Shown: positions 1 to 10,935, numbered from the stretch's first letter. The stretch is DNA of 64,000 nt from Gammaproteobacteria bacterium (GCA_018222405.1 JAAFAI010000011.1:95641-159640), one strand, 5' to 3'. Notes: generated by a model from the letters alone, not told the origin. Numbers and translations are program-made.

Positions 1-1617
1 GGTAATGTAGTCGACGCGAAGGCGATGATTGAAAAGTCTGTACCTATTGCCACCTCGGCAGAAGACTTAACCCGAATTGGGGTATTACAGCTGTCGATTA
101 ACGATGCCGAAGGTCTGGTCAATCTGGAAGCCGCGGTTGAACGAGCGCCAGAACTTACCCTGGGGCAGCAAACGCTGGCCAATGCCTACATTGCCACCCG
201 TCAGTTCGATAAAGCGCTGGAAGTGGCAGAAAACTGGCAGAAAACCGAGCCGCAAAATGCCCAGCCCTGGCTGGTAAAAGGACAAGTTTACCTTGCTCAG
301 CAAAACTACGAAGCCGCTGAAGCCGCCATTACCAAGGCCGAGGCGTTAGACAATAACAGCATTAAGGCTAAAATCCAGCGGGTATCCCTGGCTATGGTGC
401 AGGAACAGCCACAGCAGGCGCTGGAGGCTATTAATCAGGCGCTCACTATAGACGCAACCGATCAGGCATCGCTGGCGCTACTCTACATTGTGCAAAAGCA
501 AATGGGCAAAGCCAACGAAGCGGTGAATACCATTCAGGAAGTGGTTGCCCGTAATCCGGACGACGATGTACCAAAAACCATTCTGGCCAGAGTCTACCTG
601 GCCGAAAAACGGGTTGCTGATGGCATTGAACTTATCGGGCAGGTACAGCTTGATGATGACACGCCTGATTTATTCTGGGACACCAAAGGCCGGTTATTGC
701 TGGCAGGCTCGCGGATAAACGAAGCGAAAACGCATTACGAGGCCTGGCTGAGTGAGCAGCCAAACCATAAAACGGCCGTGCTTGGCCTGGCTATGATCCT
801 TGATTTACAAAGCCGTTTCCAGAATGGTGTAGAGTTAACCGCCGGCTTTTTAGAAAAGCGTCCGGACCGTCAAATCGAGATAGTCAAAGCGCATTTTCAC
901 GCCATGTTGCGGCAAATTCCGCAAACCGAAGCCATCCTTGACCAACTGACGGAGCAAGAAAAGCAGTTGCCTTACGTTAAAGGGATAAGAGCTCGGTTGC
1001 AGCTTTATCGGGATAATCCAACAGCAGCCATTCCCAATGCGCTGGCTGCTTACGAGGCCATCCCAAATACCCGCAACCTGCTGTTAGCCATGGCTGCCCA
1101 CGAAATGGCTGACCAGCCAGACAAGGCTTTTGAACTGGTTACGGCATTCAGAGAAAACAATCCCGACAACACCCAGGCCATGTTGCTGTACGCAGAGCGC
1201 CTCATTCAGCGTGATCGCAGTGAGGCTGTCGATGTGTATCGCCAGCTTGTTGAAAAGCAACCGGAAAATGCTATCGCACTGAATAACCTGGCCTACCTTG
1301 AACATCAGGAAGGTATGCTGGATGCTGCCGAAGAGCATGCCAGACAAGCGCTCAGGATAGTGCCTCAGGCGCCGGAGATTGCCGACACCCTTGCTCAGGT
1401 ATTGATTGATAAAGGCGAAACCGAAGACGCGAAAGCGATCTACGATAGCGTAATGTCAGAAGAGGTGCGCAGTGATGAAATTTATCTCAACTACATTGAA
1501 CTGTTGCTGAAGATGGACTTAACACCGCTGGCAAAACGTCGCCTGGCAGATCGCATTTTTGAGGCGGCCGATTCCAAAGCCCGGGTAGCCGAGCTGGAAC
1601 AGCAATATAACCTGTAA
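1..1617 (+). CDS. TPR-repeat protein, XrtA/PEP-CTERM PrsT-like (5' end outside window)
   Basis: The frame is open from the first base. The first ATG (25) has no Shine-Dalgarno in front of it and sits inside repeat sequence, so this is the C-terminal part of a longer gene. The visible ~538 residues are nearly all tetratricopeptide repeats: A/G-rich helix pairs with the spacing of TPRs (for example NAQPWLVKGQVYLAQQNYEA and NAIALNNLAYLEHQEGMLDA). No catalytic motif is visible. Overall style resembles the PrsT TPR lipoprotein of exosortase/PEP-CTERM exopolysaccharide systems (about 900 residues in that family), but no other exosortase gene is visible, so this name is an inference. A role in protein-protein scaffolding is likely. 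Confidence 0.6.
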   Translation, partial: GNVVDAKAMIEKSVPIATSAEDLTRIGVLQLSINDAEGLVNLEAAVERAPELTLGQQTLANAYIATRQFDKALEVAENWQKTEPQNAQPWLVKGQVYLAQQNYEAAEAAITKAEALDNNSIKAKIQRVSLAMVQEQPQQALEAINQALTIDATDQASLALLYIVQKQMGKANEAVNTIQEVVARNPDDDVPKTILARVYLAEKRVADGIELIGQVQLDDDTPDLFWDTKGRLLLAGSRINEAKTHYEAWLSEQPNHKTAVLGLAMILDLQSRFQNGVELTAGFLEKRPDRQIEIVKAHFHAMLRQIPQTEAILDQLTEQEKQLPYVKGIRARLQLYRDNPTAAIPNALAAYEAIPNTRNLLLAMAAHEMADQPDKAFELVTAFRENNPDNTQAMLLYAERLIQRDRSEAVDVYRQLVEKQPENAIALNNLAYLEHQEGMLDAAEEHARQALRIVPQAPEIADTLAQVLIDKGETEDAKAIYDSVMSEEVRSDEIYLNYIELLLKMDLTPLAKRRLADRIFEAADSKARVAELEQQYNL

Positions 1618-1625
1618 GCTTTATT

Positions 1626-1657
1626 GTGGTGATACAAGCGCCGACTTGTATCACCAC
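1626..1657 (+). terminator. 13-bp perfect hairpin after the TPR gene
   Basis: GTGGTGATACAAG (1626-1638) pairs perfectly with CTTGTATCACCAC (1645-1657) around a 6-nt loop, 9 bases after the stop codon. There is no U-tract after it, so it could be a non-canonical terminator or an mRNA-stabilising hairpin. Confidence 0.45.
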
Positions 1658-1786
1658 CCAACCACTGGTTGCTCAGCTTTGCAGCCAATTATCGCCGGGA
1701 TCCGGCAGCATGCCTGACAACACTCAACCAGCTCCTTTTTTTGTGCCATGATGATAAGTGACACGACAATAAAAAAGAGAGCACCA

Positions 1787-3313
1787 ATGACACTCATCAA
1801 ATCACTACTCACGTTGACCGTAGGCATTTCTCTACTGGCGTCGCCGTTTGGCTATGCAGAAAACTATGGCCGCGCCATTGAGCCAGATAGTACTGTGGTC
1901 ACCGAACATAAAACGACAATTAACGGCGACAGGATTAACTACACTGCCACTACCGGAACCCAACCGGTATGGAACGACGAAGGTGATGCGGTGGCCGCCC
2001 TGCATTACACTTACTATAAACGAAGCGATATAAAAGAAGACAGCTCCCGGCCGCTGGTCATAAGCTTTAATGGCGGGCCAGGCTCAGCCTCGGTGTGGAT
2101 GCACATTGCCTATACCGGACCGGTGATCCTGAACATTGATGACGAGGGCTACCCGCTACAGCCTTACGGCGTGAAAAAGAATCCTTATTCCATTCTGGAT
2201 GTGGCCGACATCGTTTACGTTAATCCGGTTAACACCGGCTATAGCCGCGTGCTCAAAAGCGAAGAAGGCGAGTTACCTTCTAAAGACGCACAGAAAGAGA
2301 TGTTCTTTGGCGTTAATGCCGACGTTAAGTACCTGGCAGAATGGTTAAATACCTTTGTGACCCGCAATAACCGCTGGCGCTCGCCCAAATACCTGATTGG
2401 CGAAAGCTACGGAACCACTCGGGTTTCCGGCCTGGCGCTGGCATTACAAAATAGCCAGTGGATGTATCTCAACGGTGTGATTCTGGTATCACCAACAGAT
2501 TTAGGCATTAAGCGTGACGGTCCGGTAGACGTGGCAAACCGGTTACCCTATTTTGCTGCAACCGCCTGGCACCACAACTTGCTGGCGCCTGAGTATCAGA
2601 ATATGGCGCTGGAAGAATTTCTGCCGCAGGTTGAAGCCTTTGCGCTGAATAAACTGTTGCCGGCGGTTGCCCGGGGCGGTTTTATCAGTGAAACCGAAAA
2701 ACAGGCGATTGTTGCGCAGGTGGCAGCCTATTCCGGCCTATCAGAGAAAGCCGTAGAGCAAAACAATCTGGATGTGAGTCCCGGGTATTACTGGAAAGAG
2801 TTGCTTCGTGAAGAAGGTAAAACCGTCGGTCGCCTCGATAGCCGTTATTTGGGAATTGATGGCAAAGACAGCGGCAGTCGGCCCGATTACAATGCTGAAC
2901 TCACCTCGTGGCTTCACTCGTTTACGCCGGCGCTTAACTATTACTTACGTGAAGTATTGAATTATAAAACAGATGTGAAGTACAACATGTTTGGCCCGGT
3001 TCACCCCTGGGATCGTAGCAACGATAAAACCGGTGAAAACCTACGCCTGGCCATGGCGGCTAACCCTTATCTGCATGTGATGATCCAATCAGGCTACTAT
3101 GACGGCGCGACCAATTACTTCGACGCCAAATACACGCTATGGCAGCTTGATGCCAGTGGTAAAATGAAAGATCGCCTGAGTTTTAAAGGATACCGCAGTG
3201 GCCATATGATGTATCTGCGCCATGAGGATCTGGAGTCCGCTAATAATGATATCCGCGACTTCATCAAAGCCTCACTGCCCGGTAAAAATGAAGCTGCTAA
3301 GTACCCACGTTAG
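1787..3313 (+). CDS. Secreted serine carboxypeptidase, peptidase family S10
   Basis: A 508-residue protein. It starts with a classic signal peptide (MTLIKSLLTLTVGISLLASPFGYA), so it acts in the periplasm or outside the cell. The alpha/beta-hydrolase core carries the S10 signatures: the NGGPGS oxyanion loop, GESYGTTR with the nucleophile near Ser207, a late Asp near 439 (SGYYDGATNY), and SGHMMY with the catalytic His near 473. The family removes C-terminal amino acids from peptides. The frame is open 13 codons further up to an ATG at 1748, but the ATG at 1787 has an AGAGAG ribosome site and begins directly at the signal peptide, so I chose it. It stands alone, between two hairpins. Confidence 0.88.
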   Translation: MTLIKSLLTLTVGISLLASPFGYAENYGRAIEPDSTVVTEHKTTINGDRINYTATTGTQPVWNDEGDAVAALHYTYYKRSDIKEDSSRPLVISFNGGPGSASVWMHIAYTGPVILNIDDEGYPLQPYGVKKNPYSILDVADIVYVNPVNTGYSRVLKSEEGELPSKDAQKEMFFGVNADVKYLAEWLNTFVTRNNRWRSPKYLIGESYGTTRVSGLALALQNSQWMYLNGVILVSPTDLGIKRDGPVDVANRLPYFAATAWHHNLLAPEYQNMALEEFLPQVEAFALNKLLPAVARGGFISETEKQAIVAQVAAYSGLSEKAVEQNNLDVSPGYYWKELLREEGKTVGRLDSRYLGIDGKDSGSRPDYNAELTSWLHSFTPALNYYLREVLNYKTDVKYNMFGPVHPWDRSNDKTGENLRLAMAANPYLHVMIQSGYYDGATNYFDAKYTLWQLDASGKMKDRLSFKGYRSGHMMYLRHEDLESANNDIRDFIKASLPGKNEAAKYPR

Positions 3314-3322
3314 GTGGGTTTT
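3303..3322 (+). terminator. Terminator-like hairpin overlapping the S10 peptidase stop codon
   Basis: ACCCAC (3303-3308) pairs with GTGGGT (3314-3319) across a 5-nt loop that contains the TAG stop, followed by TTTT. A second hairpin, ACCGGCT-TTG-AGCCGGT (3339-3355), follows at once and forms the left end of the REP-like region. Confidence 0.5.
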
Positions 3323-3339
3323 AACACTTTGTCATTAAA

Positions 3340-3694
3340 CCGGCTTTGAGCCGGTATTAATTACTCCGTCGTCCCGGAAAGCATGTAGTGCTTATCCGGG
3401 ATCTCCTGAATAGGCTGTCTAAGCATGTTAGTGTGTTTTGAGGACACATTTTTTCGACCCACGATAACATGCAAGGGGGTCCCGGATAGTCCCTTCGGGC
3501 CTTCCGGGATGACATTTAGACCCCGGATAACGCAAAGCGTTTCCGGGGATATCAAGGTTTGATTAGCATTGATATGAGTGCGAAAGCGAGCTAATAAAAC
3601 ATCTTCATTCCAGCCTTGAGCCGGTATCAATTATTCCGTCGTCCCGGAAAGCATGTAGTGCTTATCCGGGATCTCCTGAACAGGTTGGTTAAGC
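3340..3694. repeat. Cluster of four REP-like palindromes within an 85-bp direct repeat
   Basis: An 85-bp segment at 3340-3424 recurs at 3610-3694 with about 8 differences; the central part (CCGTCGTCCCGGA to ATCTCCTGAA) is identical. Each copy holds a hairpin TCCCGGA...TCCGGGA with an inner AAGCA/TGCTT stem (3372-3401 and 3642-3671). Two further palindromes with the same TCCCGGA/TCCGGGA ends lie between them: 3480-3509 (inner CCC/GGG) and 3521-3548 (inner AACGC/GCGTT). This is the organisation of REP/BIME elements: short extragenic palindromes in clusters at the 3' ends of genes. An 89-codon frame that runs across it on the minus strand is not believable as a gene. Confidence 0.75.
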
Positions 3695-3708
3695 CCTTTA
3701 AAGCGCGA

Positions 3709-4512
3709 TTATTCTTTTCGCTGCATGCCATCAATTTTTTGTTCCAACCGTTTTAAATGAGCGGCGATATCATTGATGGTGGGTTCATCCTTATGGGCCT
3801 CACGGTATGCCTTGGCGTTTTCTTCTTCCATCACATTTACCACTATACCAATCACCATATTTAAAAACGCGAAAGCGGTGAAAAAGATAAAGCTCAGGTA
3901 GAAGAACCAGCTTAATGGATAGACTTCCATGGTTTCGTACATTACGTCTGTCCAGTCTTCAAAGGTCATGACCCTGAACAGGGTAAGCAGTGAAATGGTG
4001 ATGTCGCCCCATAGCTTAGGGTTGATGTCTTCAAATAAGGTACTGCCGATGGCTGCGTAAATATAAAAGATGATAAACATCAGCAGCATTACATAACCAA
4101 GCTGTGGCAAGGCCTTCATCAGGGAAACCAGAAGTATGCGTAATTCCGGAATGATAGATATCATCCGCAGCACCCTGAATACTCGCACCAGTCGGGCTAT
4201 CAGCGCGGTATCGCTGTTTTCCAGCGGCAATAAACTCACTAATACAATCAGCGTATCAAACCAGTTCCAGAAGCTTTTAAAGAAATCGATTTTGTTTCTC
4301 TCACCCAAAAAACGAATGGTGATTTCAATTAAAAAGAACGCGCTAATCAGCCAGTCGAGTACATTGGTGACCTGATTAACCGTGCTCGGCATGTCGTAGG
4401 TTTTTGCCCCTACCAGTAGTGCCGAAAATAAAATGACTGCGATAACAAAAAGTTCGAACACTTTATTAGTTCGAACCTGTTCAAATTTGTGCTGGAGATG
4501 AGATGCCTTCAT
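3709..4512 (-). CDS. Voltage-gated cation channel, single 6-TM subunit (ion transporter family)
   Basis: A 267-residue protein with the architecture of bacterial tetrameric NaV-type channels: S1-S4, then S5-pore-S6, then a cytoplasmic C-terminal helix with coiled-coil heptads (IAAHLKRLEQKIDGM). The S4 voltage sensor has four arginines at three-residue steps (Arg107, 110, 113, 116). The pore loop reads TFEDWTD (residues 183-189), where the characterised sodium channels NaChBac and NavAb have TLESW followed by non-acidic residues; the two extra acidic residues may favour divalent ions. It is divergent from a small ORF that starts 74 bp away. No clear Shine-Dalgarno precedes the ATG. Confidence 0.85.
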   Translation of the reverse strand: MKASHLQHKFEQVRTNKVFELFVIAVILFSALLVGAKTYDMPSTVNQVTNVLDWLISAFFLIEITIRFLGERNKIDFFKSFWNWFDTLIVLVSLLPLENSDTALIARLVRVFRVLRMISIIPELRILLVSLMKALPQLGYVMLLMFIIFYIYAAIGSTLFEDINPKLWGDITISLLTLFRVMTFEDWTDVMYETMEVYPLSWFFYLSFIFFTAFAFLNMVIGIVVNVMEEENAKAYREAHKDEPTINDIAAHLKRLEQKIDGMQRKE

Positions 4513-4586
4513 GGTCAGTTAGTTTCGTTTGAGAATCGTGAAATAAGACTATATGATTGTGAAATATCAATTTTTCAGGCCGTATC

Positions 4587-4745
4587 ATGGACGACAGCAG
4601 TGAAAGTTTGCAAGCTAAATTAGCGCAACTGGCAGAACAATTAAATAACCATGCGCCGAGTGTCGAAGAGACCCTTCAAATAAAGGCGTCTATGGAAGAA
4701 ATCCTCCAGCGCCTCGAAGCCTTGCAAGTCACATCCAGGCCCTGA
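4587..4745 (+). CDS. Small coiled-coil protein of unknown function (52 aa)
   Basis: ATG at 4587 opens 52 codons ending at TGA 4743-4745. The product is acidic and helical, with leucines at heptad-like spacing (LQAKLAQLAEQLNNH, METs and LQRLEALQ near the end), suggesting a short coiled coil. A weak ribosome site (CAGG) lies about 8 nt upstream. It is divergent from the channel gene and is followed directly by a strong bidirectional terminator shared with tolC, which supports a real transcript. I do not recognise the family. Its leucine pattern and position are the only evidence. Confidence 0.45.
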   Translation: MDDSSESLQAKLAQLAEQLNNHAPSVEETLQIKASMEEILQRLEALQVTSRP

Positions 4746-4762
4746 TAAGCCATTTTGCCAAT

Positions 4763-4791
4763 AAAAAACGCGCCGCAAGGGCGCGTTTTTT
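4763..4791. terminator. Bidirectional Rho-independent terminator
   Basis: AAAAAACGCGCC and GGCGCGTTTTTT form a GC-rich stem flanked by A and T runs. It serves both the small plus-strand ORF and tolC coming from the other side. Confidence 0.85.
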
Positions 4792-4809
4792 GAGTCTTGC
4801 CAAAGTTAA

Positions 4810-6192
4810 TTACTCGCTGTCCATAGGCGCATCTTTCAGGCCCTGACTAATCAGCTCAAGATCACTGGCGGTCAGATTACCAGCCGCTTGTTTCAGCGTA
4901 ACCATAGCTTGGATAAAGTCGTAACGCGAACCAGACAAGTTAGCGCGCGCATTGAAAAGGTTACGGGTGCTGTTAAGAACGTCTACAATGGTGCGCGTAC
5001 CCACATCAAAGCCTGCTTCAGTGGCTTTCAGCGCGCTCTCTGCAGATAACACCGCCTGTTCCAGCGCGCGGATGGTTGAAATGGAGGCTTTAACATCATT
5101 GTAAGAGCTGCGCACCGACTGTATGGCCTGACGGTGAGCCAGTTCTAAATCTTCACCGGCACTGATAAACAATGCGCGGGCACGATCGGTTTGCGCTGAT
5201 ACCTGACCGCCCTGATAAATCGGCACAGAAACATTTACCCCAATACTCTGACTATCCTGAAAGGGCGTTTCGTTGGTGAAAAACGGCGATGAAATTTCGG
5301 TTTTCGAACTGCCATAAGATGCTGATAAGCCCAGCGTCGGGTAGTGACCCGCTGTGGCAATATCGATTTCCATTTTCGCTACATCCATGGCCAGTCGCTG
5401 CGCCAGCAGGGTCAGGTTAGACTCTTCGGCGATGTCCAGCCATTCGGTAACGGCCTGTGGCGATGGCGATGAAGCGGCAAAACGTTGGGTATCCAGCACA
5501 TCCAGACGATCGTGATATTTACCAGTAATCACGCGCAGCGCTTCACGAGCCAGTTCGATACGGTTTTCAGCAACAATTTCCTGAGCAACGGTATTGTCGT
5601 AATTAGCCTGTGCTTCGTGTACATCGGTGATGGCGGTCAAGCCCACTTCAAAGCGCTGTTTGGTTTGTTCCAGCTGGCGCTCGATGGCACGTTTCTCTGC
5701 CTGCACAAAGTCCAGGTTGTCCTGCGCGCGCAGTACATCCAGATAGGCTGTGACTGTGCGAACAATCAGTTGTTGTACCGCTGCCGCATATGTTGCATCA
5801 CTTTGCTCGGCGGATAATTCAGCCTGGTCCAGACCTAACCAGCGAGAGTGGTCGTATAACGACATATTGAGGTCAATGCCCCAGCTGGTTGAATCACGGT
5901 CAACTTCTACATCAACAATTTCGAAAGTCGGGTTGCCGTTTTCATCTTCACGTTGAATGTTCTGAGTAGATTCACTGGTAGAGGTAGTGTATCCCAATGA
6001 ACCTGAAATTTGTGGTAACAGCGCGGCACGGCTGATTGGAATGGCCTGATAAGCTGCATCGCGTTGTGCTTTTGCACGATTAACAACCGGATCGTTGGCC
6101 ATGGCTTGTTGATAAACGTCCAATAAGCTATCTGCTAATACCGGTGTGGTCATTCCCAGACCAAGCATTAGCGATAAAAGTGTTTTTTTCAT
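4810..6192 (-). CDS. tolC: Outer membrane efflux channel TolC
   Basis: A 460-residue protein with a signal peptide ending at VLADS and the outer-membrane-efflux-protein repeat typical of TolC: two related halves of alternating helices and short strands (for example SLLDVYQQAMANDPVVNRAK early, and VGTRTIVDVLNSTRNLFNARANL in the second half). It forms the trimeric outer-membrane tunnel for RND and ABC efflux pumps and type I secretion. A GAAGG ribosome site lies 7 nt before the ATG. It is divergent from nudF, as in other gammaproteobacteria. A type I secretion outlet would also suit export of the double-glycine peptide noted further on, but that link is only inference. Confidence 0.93.
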   Translation of the reverse strand: MKKTLLSLMLGLGMTTPVLADSLLDVYQQAMANDPVVNRAKAQRDAAYQAIPISRAALLPQISGSLGYTTSTSESTQNIQREDENGNPTFEIVDVEVDRDSTSWGIDLNMSLYDHSRWLGLDQAELSAEQSDATYAAAVQQLIVRTVTAYLDVLRAQDNLDFVQAEKRAIERQLEQTKQRFEVGLTAITDVHEAQANYDNTVAQEIVAENRIELAREALRVITGKYHDRLDVLDTQRFAASSPSPQAVTEWLDIAEESNLTLLAQRLAMDVAKMEIDIATAGHYPTLGLSASYGSSKTEISSPFFTNETPFQDSQSIGVNVSVPIYQGGQVSAQTDRARALFISAGEDLELAHRQAIQSVRSSYNDVKASISTIRALEQAVLSAESALKATEAGFDVGTRTIVDVLNSTRNLFNARANLSGSRYDFIQAMVTLKQAAGNLTASDLELISQGLKDAPMDSE

Positions 6193-6508
6193 GTTTGTGC
6201 CTTCAATCTCAACTGTGTTTACTAACTAAATGGGTGATATGGGTAGCAAAATTAAGCTAGTATGGTTAACGGGTATGCCTTTGCCCGAACCATGCACCCA
6301 AATGACGATCTCACTTCAACTACATTGGTGTACTTTAAAAAAATCGCATAATAAAAGACACAACTAAGTCGTAACAGAGCTTGCGTAAGTGTAACAGAAT
6401 ATGTGTCTTGTTTGTCTGAGCGCGTTTATACGAAAATTATATATACACTCATGATCGTAAATACTCAATCGCGTATATTAACTGGTTTAACCAATAAATG
6501 AGAATGCA
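6193..6508. promoter_or_regulatory. Divergent tolC / nudF promoter region
   Basis: 316 bp without a gene, AT-rich next to nudF. A possible nudF promoter is TTGTCT, then 17 bp, then AATTAT (about 6413-6441), a modest match to sigma-70. I see no clear operator or hairpin. Confidence 0.35.
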
Positions 6509-7141
6509 ATGACAGCGAAAATTCAACGTTTCAACTCAGAAGACGTCAAAATCGCCGCAATCGAATCCTTGTACGAAGGTTTCTTCACGATGGTTCGCTA
6601 TGATTTTTCGCACAAAAAATACGACGGTACCTGGACCGGTAACATCAGCCGGGAAATCTTTGAGCGGGGCCACGCGGTTGCGGTGCTGCCCTACGATCCG
6701 GTTCGTCAGGAGTTTGTGTTGATTGAGCAAATTCGGATTGGCGCACTGCCCACCACCAATTCCCCGTGGCTGATAGAGATTATCGCGGGGATCATTGATG
6801 AGGGCGAAAGTCAGGAATCTGTCTGTCACCGCGAAGCACAGGAAGAAGCGGGGATTGCACTCGCTCACCTTACCAAAGCCTTGAGTTACCTGGCGAGCCC
6901 TGGCGGCACCACCGAACGATTACATGTATACGTGGCCTGCACCGATGCTTCCAAGGCTTGTGGTGTGCATGGACTGGAGTATGAATCAGAGGATATTTTA
7001 GTCCACCGGGTGGCAGAAGACACAGCCCGTGAGTGGCTCGAATCAGGTAAAATAGACAACGCTGCAAGCATAATTGCGTTACAATGGTTCTTTATGAACA
7101 AACACACTTTGTTAGAGCAGTGGCAGTCCGGTGACCAGTAA
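6509..7141 (+). CDS. nudF: ADP-ribose pyrophosphatase NudF
   Basis: A 210-residue Nudix hydrolase that splits ADP-ribose into AMP and ribose 5-phosphate. The Nudix box is perfect: Gly94, Glu100, Arg108-Glu109 and Glu112-Glu113 with Gly115 (GIIDEGES...REAQEEAGI), giving the metal-binding glutamates. The upstream SPWLIEIIAG motif and downstream SPGGTTERLHVY are those of the NudF type. It is the first gene of a tight run nudF-yqiB-cpdA-yqiA-parE, the arrangement also found in Escherichia coli. It overlaps yqiB by 11 bp. Confidence 0.93.
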   Translation: MTAKIQRFNSEDVKIAAIESLYEGFFTMVRYDFSHKKYDGTWTGNISREIFERGHAVAVLPYDPVRQEFVLIEQIRIGALPTTNSPWLIEIIAGIIDEGESQESVCHREAQEEAGIALAHLTKALSYLASPGGTTERLHVYVACTDASKACGVHGLEYESEDILVHRVAEDTAREWLESGKIDNAASIIALQWFFMNKHTLLEQWQSGDQ

Positions 7142-7568
7142 CAAGCGTAAATATGTACCTAATTTACCTACCTTGCAGGCAATCTGCGAGCGTAATTATG
7201 TGCATCTGTTAAACATGTTACCCGACTGCGATACCGAGGATCTCACCTACCGGTTTACGGCCGGACTGGGGTTGTCTTATCGCATACAGATTATTGAGTC
7301 GGCACGTTACACCAGTACCATCCTGGTGGAGCAGGTAAATGTGTCCACACCCGGTTATCTTAAGCCATCCATGACAGTAAGGCTGTATCATGATGCTCGA
7401 ATGGCAGAGGTAACCTCCAGTCAGAATGCCGGTGCGCTTGCGCCTTCTTATGATTACCCCAATGCCAAAATGCGTCTGCGCAACGAAAAGCACATGGTTA
7501 ATTTATTTTTAACTGAGTGGCTGAATTTTTGTTTGAATCACAACGCACAACCTATTGCCTCAACCTGA
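7131..7568 (+). CDS. yqiB: DUF1249 family protein YqiB
   Basis: A 145-residue conserved protein of unknown function, placed between nudF and cpdA exactly as in Escherichia coli. It starts with GTG inside the last codons of nudF, pointing to translational coupling. Visible features include the N-terminal YVPNLPTLQAICERNYVHL and the later YPNAKMRLRNEKHMVNLFLTEWL, which are hallmarks of DUF1249. No catalytic motif or signal peptide is seen, so it is probably cytoplasmic. Confidence 0.85.
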   Translation: MTSNKRKYVPNLPTLQAICERNYVHLLNMLPDCDTEDLTYRFTAGLGLSYRIQIIESARYTSTILVEQVNVSTPGYLKPSMTVRLYHDARMAEVTSSQNAGALAPSYDYPNAKMRLRNEKHMVNLFLTEWLNFCLNHNAQPIAST

Positions 7569-8306
7569 ATGAAGCTGATCCAGATATCTGACTGTCATTT
7601 ATTTGCATCACCCGAATTATCCGCCTACGGTGATATTAATCCCGCTCAATCTCTAAGTGCTGTGCTGGTTGCCGCCGTTGAGCAACAACCGGATGGTCTG
7701 TTATTTACCGGTGATATCTCCGGCGACGACAGCGTGGCCAGTTATCAGTTATTTACTACTCTGTTGAACCGTTGGGCAGGGGGAATACCCTGGCGTGTGA
7801 TCCCCGGCAATCACGACAATAATTCCTATTTTGATCAGGTCTTTAAAGCCAACTGGCTACAATCTGATACGCCTTGGGTGCTCAAAGGCAAATACATTCA
7901 CGGCCTGGATACCCGCCTTGAGGGAACGCTAGGGATGATTGATGAAAAGCAACTGGCCAGCGTTGCAGGCAGTATCGCCACAGCGCCGGGTGCCGGGCAT
8001 CTGCTGGCAATTCATCATCACCCGGTTGCTACGGGCAGCTGGATGGATAATCATGCGCTGCAAAATACCGAGGCGCTTGCCCGCTGGCTTGCAGAGCAGC
8101 CGGTAAAAGCTGTATTACATGGTCACATTCACGCCGAAAACCAGGCCCAGCTCAGCGACATACCAGTGCTTGGAGTACCTTCTTCGTGCTGGCAATGGCA
8201 ACTTTCAGCCGAGTTCGGCCTGGCCAGCGAGAAACCAGGATTTCGGGTAATTGAATGGGCAGAAAATGGGACTTTTACCTCCCGCATACACCGGATAACG
8301 CAATAA
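7569..8306 (+). CDS. cpdA: 3',5'-cyclic-AMP phosphodiesterase CpdA
   Basis: A 245-residue metallophosphoesterase. The ordered metal-binding motifs are all present: D8-x-H10 (ISDCHLF), GDISGDD, GNHDNN, HHHP and GHIHAE. CpdA hydrolyses cAMP to AMP and so tunes CRP activity. The ATG follows the yqiB stop with no gap, so the two are probably translationally coupled. The length and the run of neighbours match cpdA of enteric bacteria. Confidence 0.9.
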   Translation: MKLIQISDCHLFASPELSAYGDINPAQSLSAVLVAAVEQQPDGLLFTGDISGDDSVASYQLFTTLLNRWAGGIPWRVIPGNHDNNSYFDQVFKANWLQSDTPWVLKGKYIHGLDTRLEGTLGMIDEKQLASVAGSIATAPGAGHLLAIHHHPVATGSWMDNHALQNTEALARWLAEQPVKAVLHGHIHAENQAQLSDIPVLGVPSSCWQWQLSAEFGLASEKPGFRVIEWAENGTFTSRIHRITQ

Positions 8307-8322
8307 AGAAACAGGAGTCGTT

Positions 8323-8922
8323 ATGGCGTCGATACTTTACCTACATGGATTCTTAAGCTCCCCAAGCTCGTTAAAAGCCAATCAAACCCGGGCGTACCTG
8401 CTGCAACATTTACCTGACACAACCTTTATCTGCCCGGAATTAGCCAATAGCCCGGCCGAACTTGAAGCGCAACTGCAGGCGCTGCTGAAAGCGCATCCGG
8501 ATTTACTCTCCGGGGGCCTTAGAGTGATTGGCAGTTCCATGGGGGGGTATCTGGCAACCTGGCTAATCGAGCAATACGGCGGCAGAGCAGTACTTATTAA
8601 TCCGGCGGTAACTCCTTTTGAATTGCTTAAAGATTATCTGGGCGAACATGAAAACCCCTACACCAATAAACGTTTTGTTCTTAGCGAAGATGACATTGGC
8701 CATATTCGTGAGTTTTATCAGCCGCAACTGAGCCATCCCGAGCGCTATAAAGTGCTGCTGCAAACCGGCGATGAAACCCTTGATTACCGTCAGGCAGTAG
8801 AGCATTACACCGGCGCTGATGTGTATATAGAGGAAGGCGGCGATCACAGTTTTGTGAATTACGAAGCGCACCTTGAAGGAATTATGGCTTTCCTGAATTC
8901 GGCCGAAGCAACCCAAAGTTAG
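8323..8922 (+). CDS. yqiA: YqiA-family esterase
   Basis: A 199-residue alpha/beta-hydrolase. It shows the N-terminal LYLHGFLSSPSSLKA, the nucleophile elbow GSSMGG (Ser near 72), an acid near TGDETLDYRQA, and the catalytic His in GGDHSF. YqiA of Escherichia coli has esterase activity on short acyl esters. A good AGGAG ribosome site lies 8 nt before the ATG. Lies between cpdA and parE, as in Escherichia coli. Confidence 0.88.
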   Translation: MASILYLHGFLSSPSSLKANQTRAYLLQHLPDTTFICPELANSPAELEAQLQALLKAHPDLLSGGLRVIGSSMGGYLATWLIEQYGGRAVLINPAVTPFELLKDYLGEHENPYTNKRFVLSEDDIGHIREFYQPQLSHPERYKVLLQTGDETLDYRQAVEHYTGADVYIEEGGDHSFVNYEAHLEGIMAFLNSAEATQS

Positions 8923-8964
8923 GTCAAATTGCGCTTCTACCAGACCCCTGATAACATCAGTTAA

Positions 8965-10935
<1,971 letters not shown>

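Noticed and set aside
3361..3630. 89-codon minus-strand ORF
   Set aside because: It lies wholly within the REP-like palindromes; composition follows the repeats and no ribosome site is seen.
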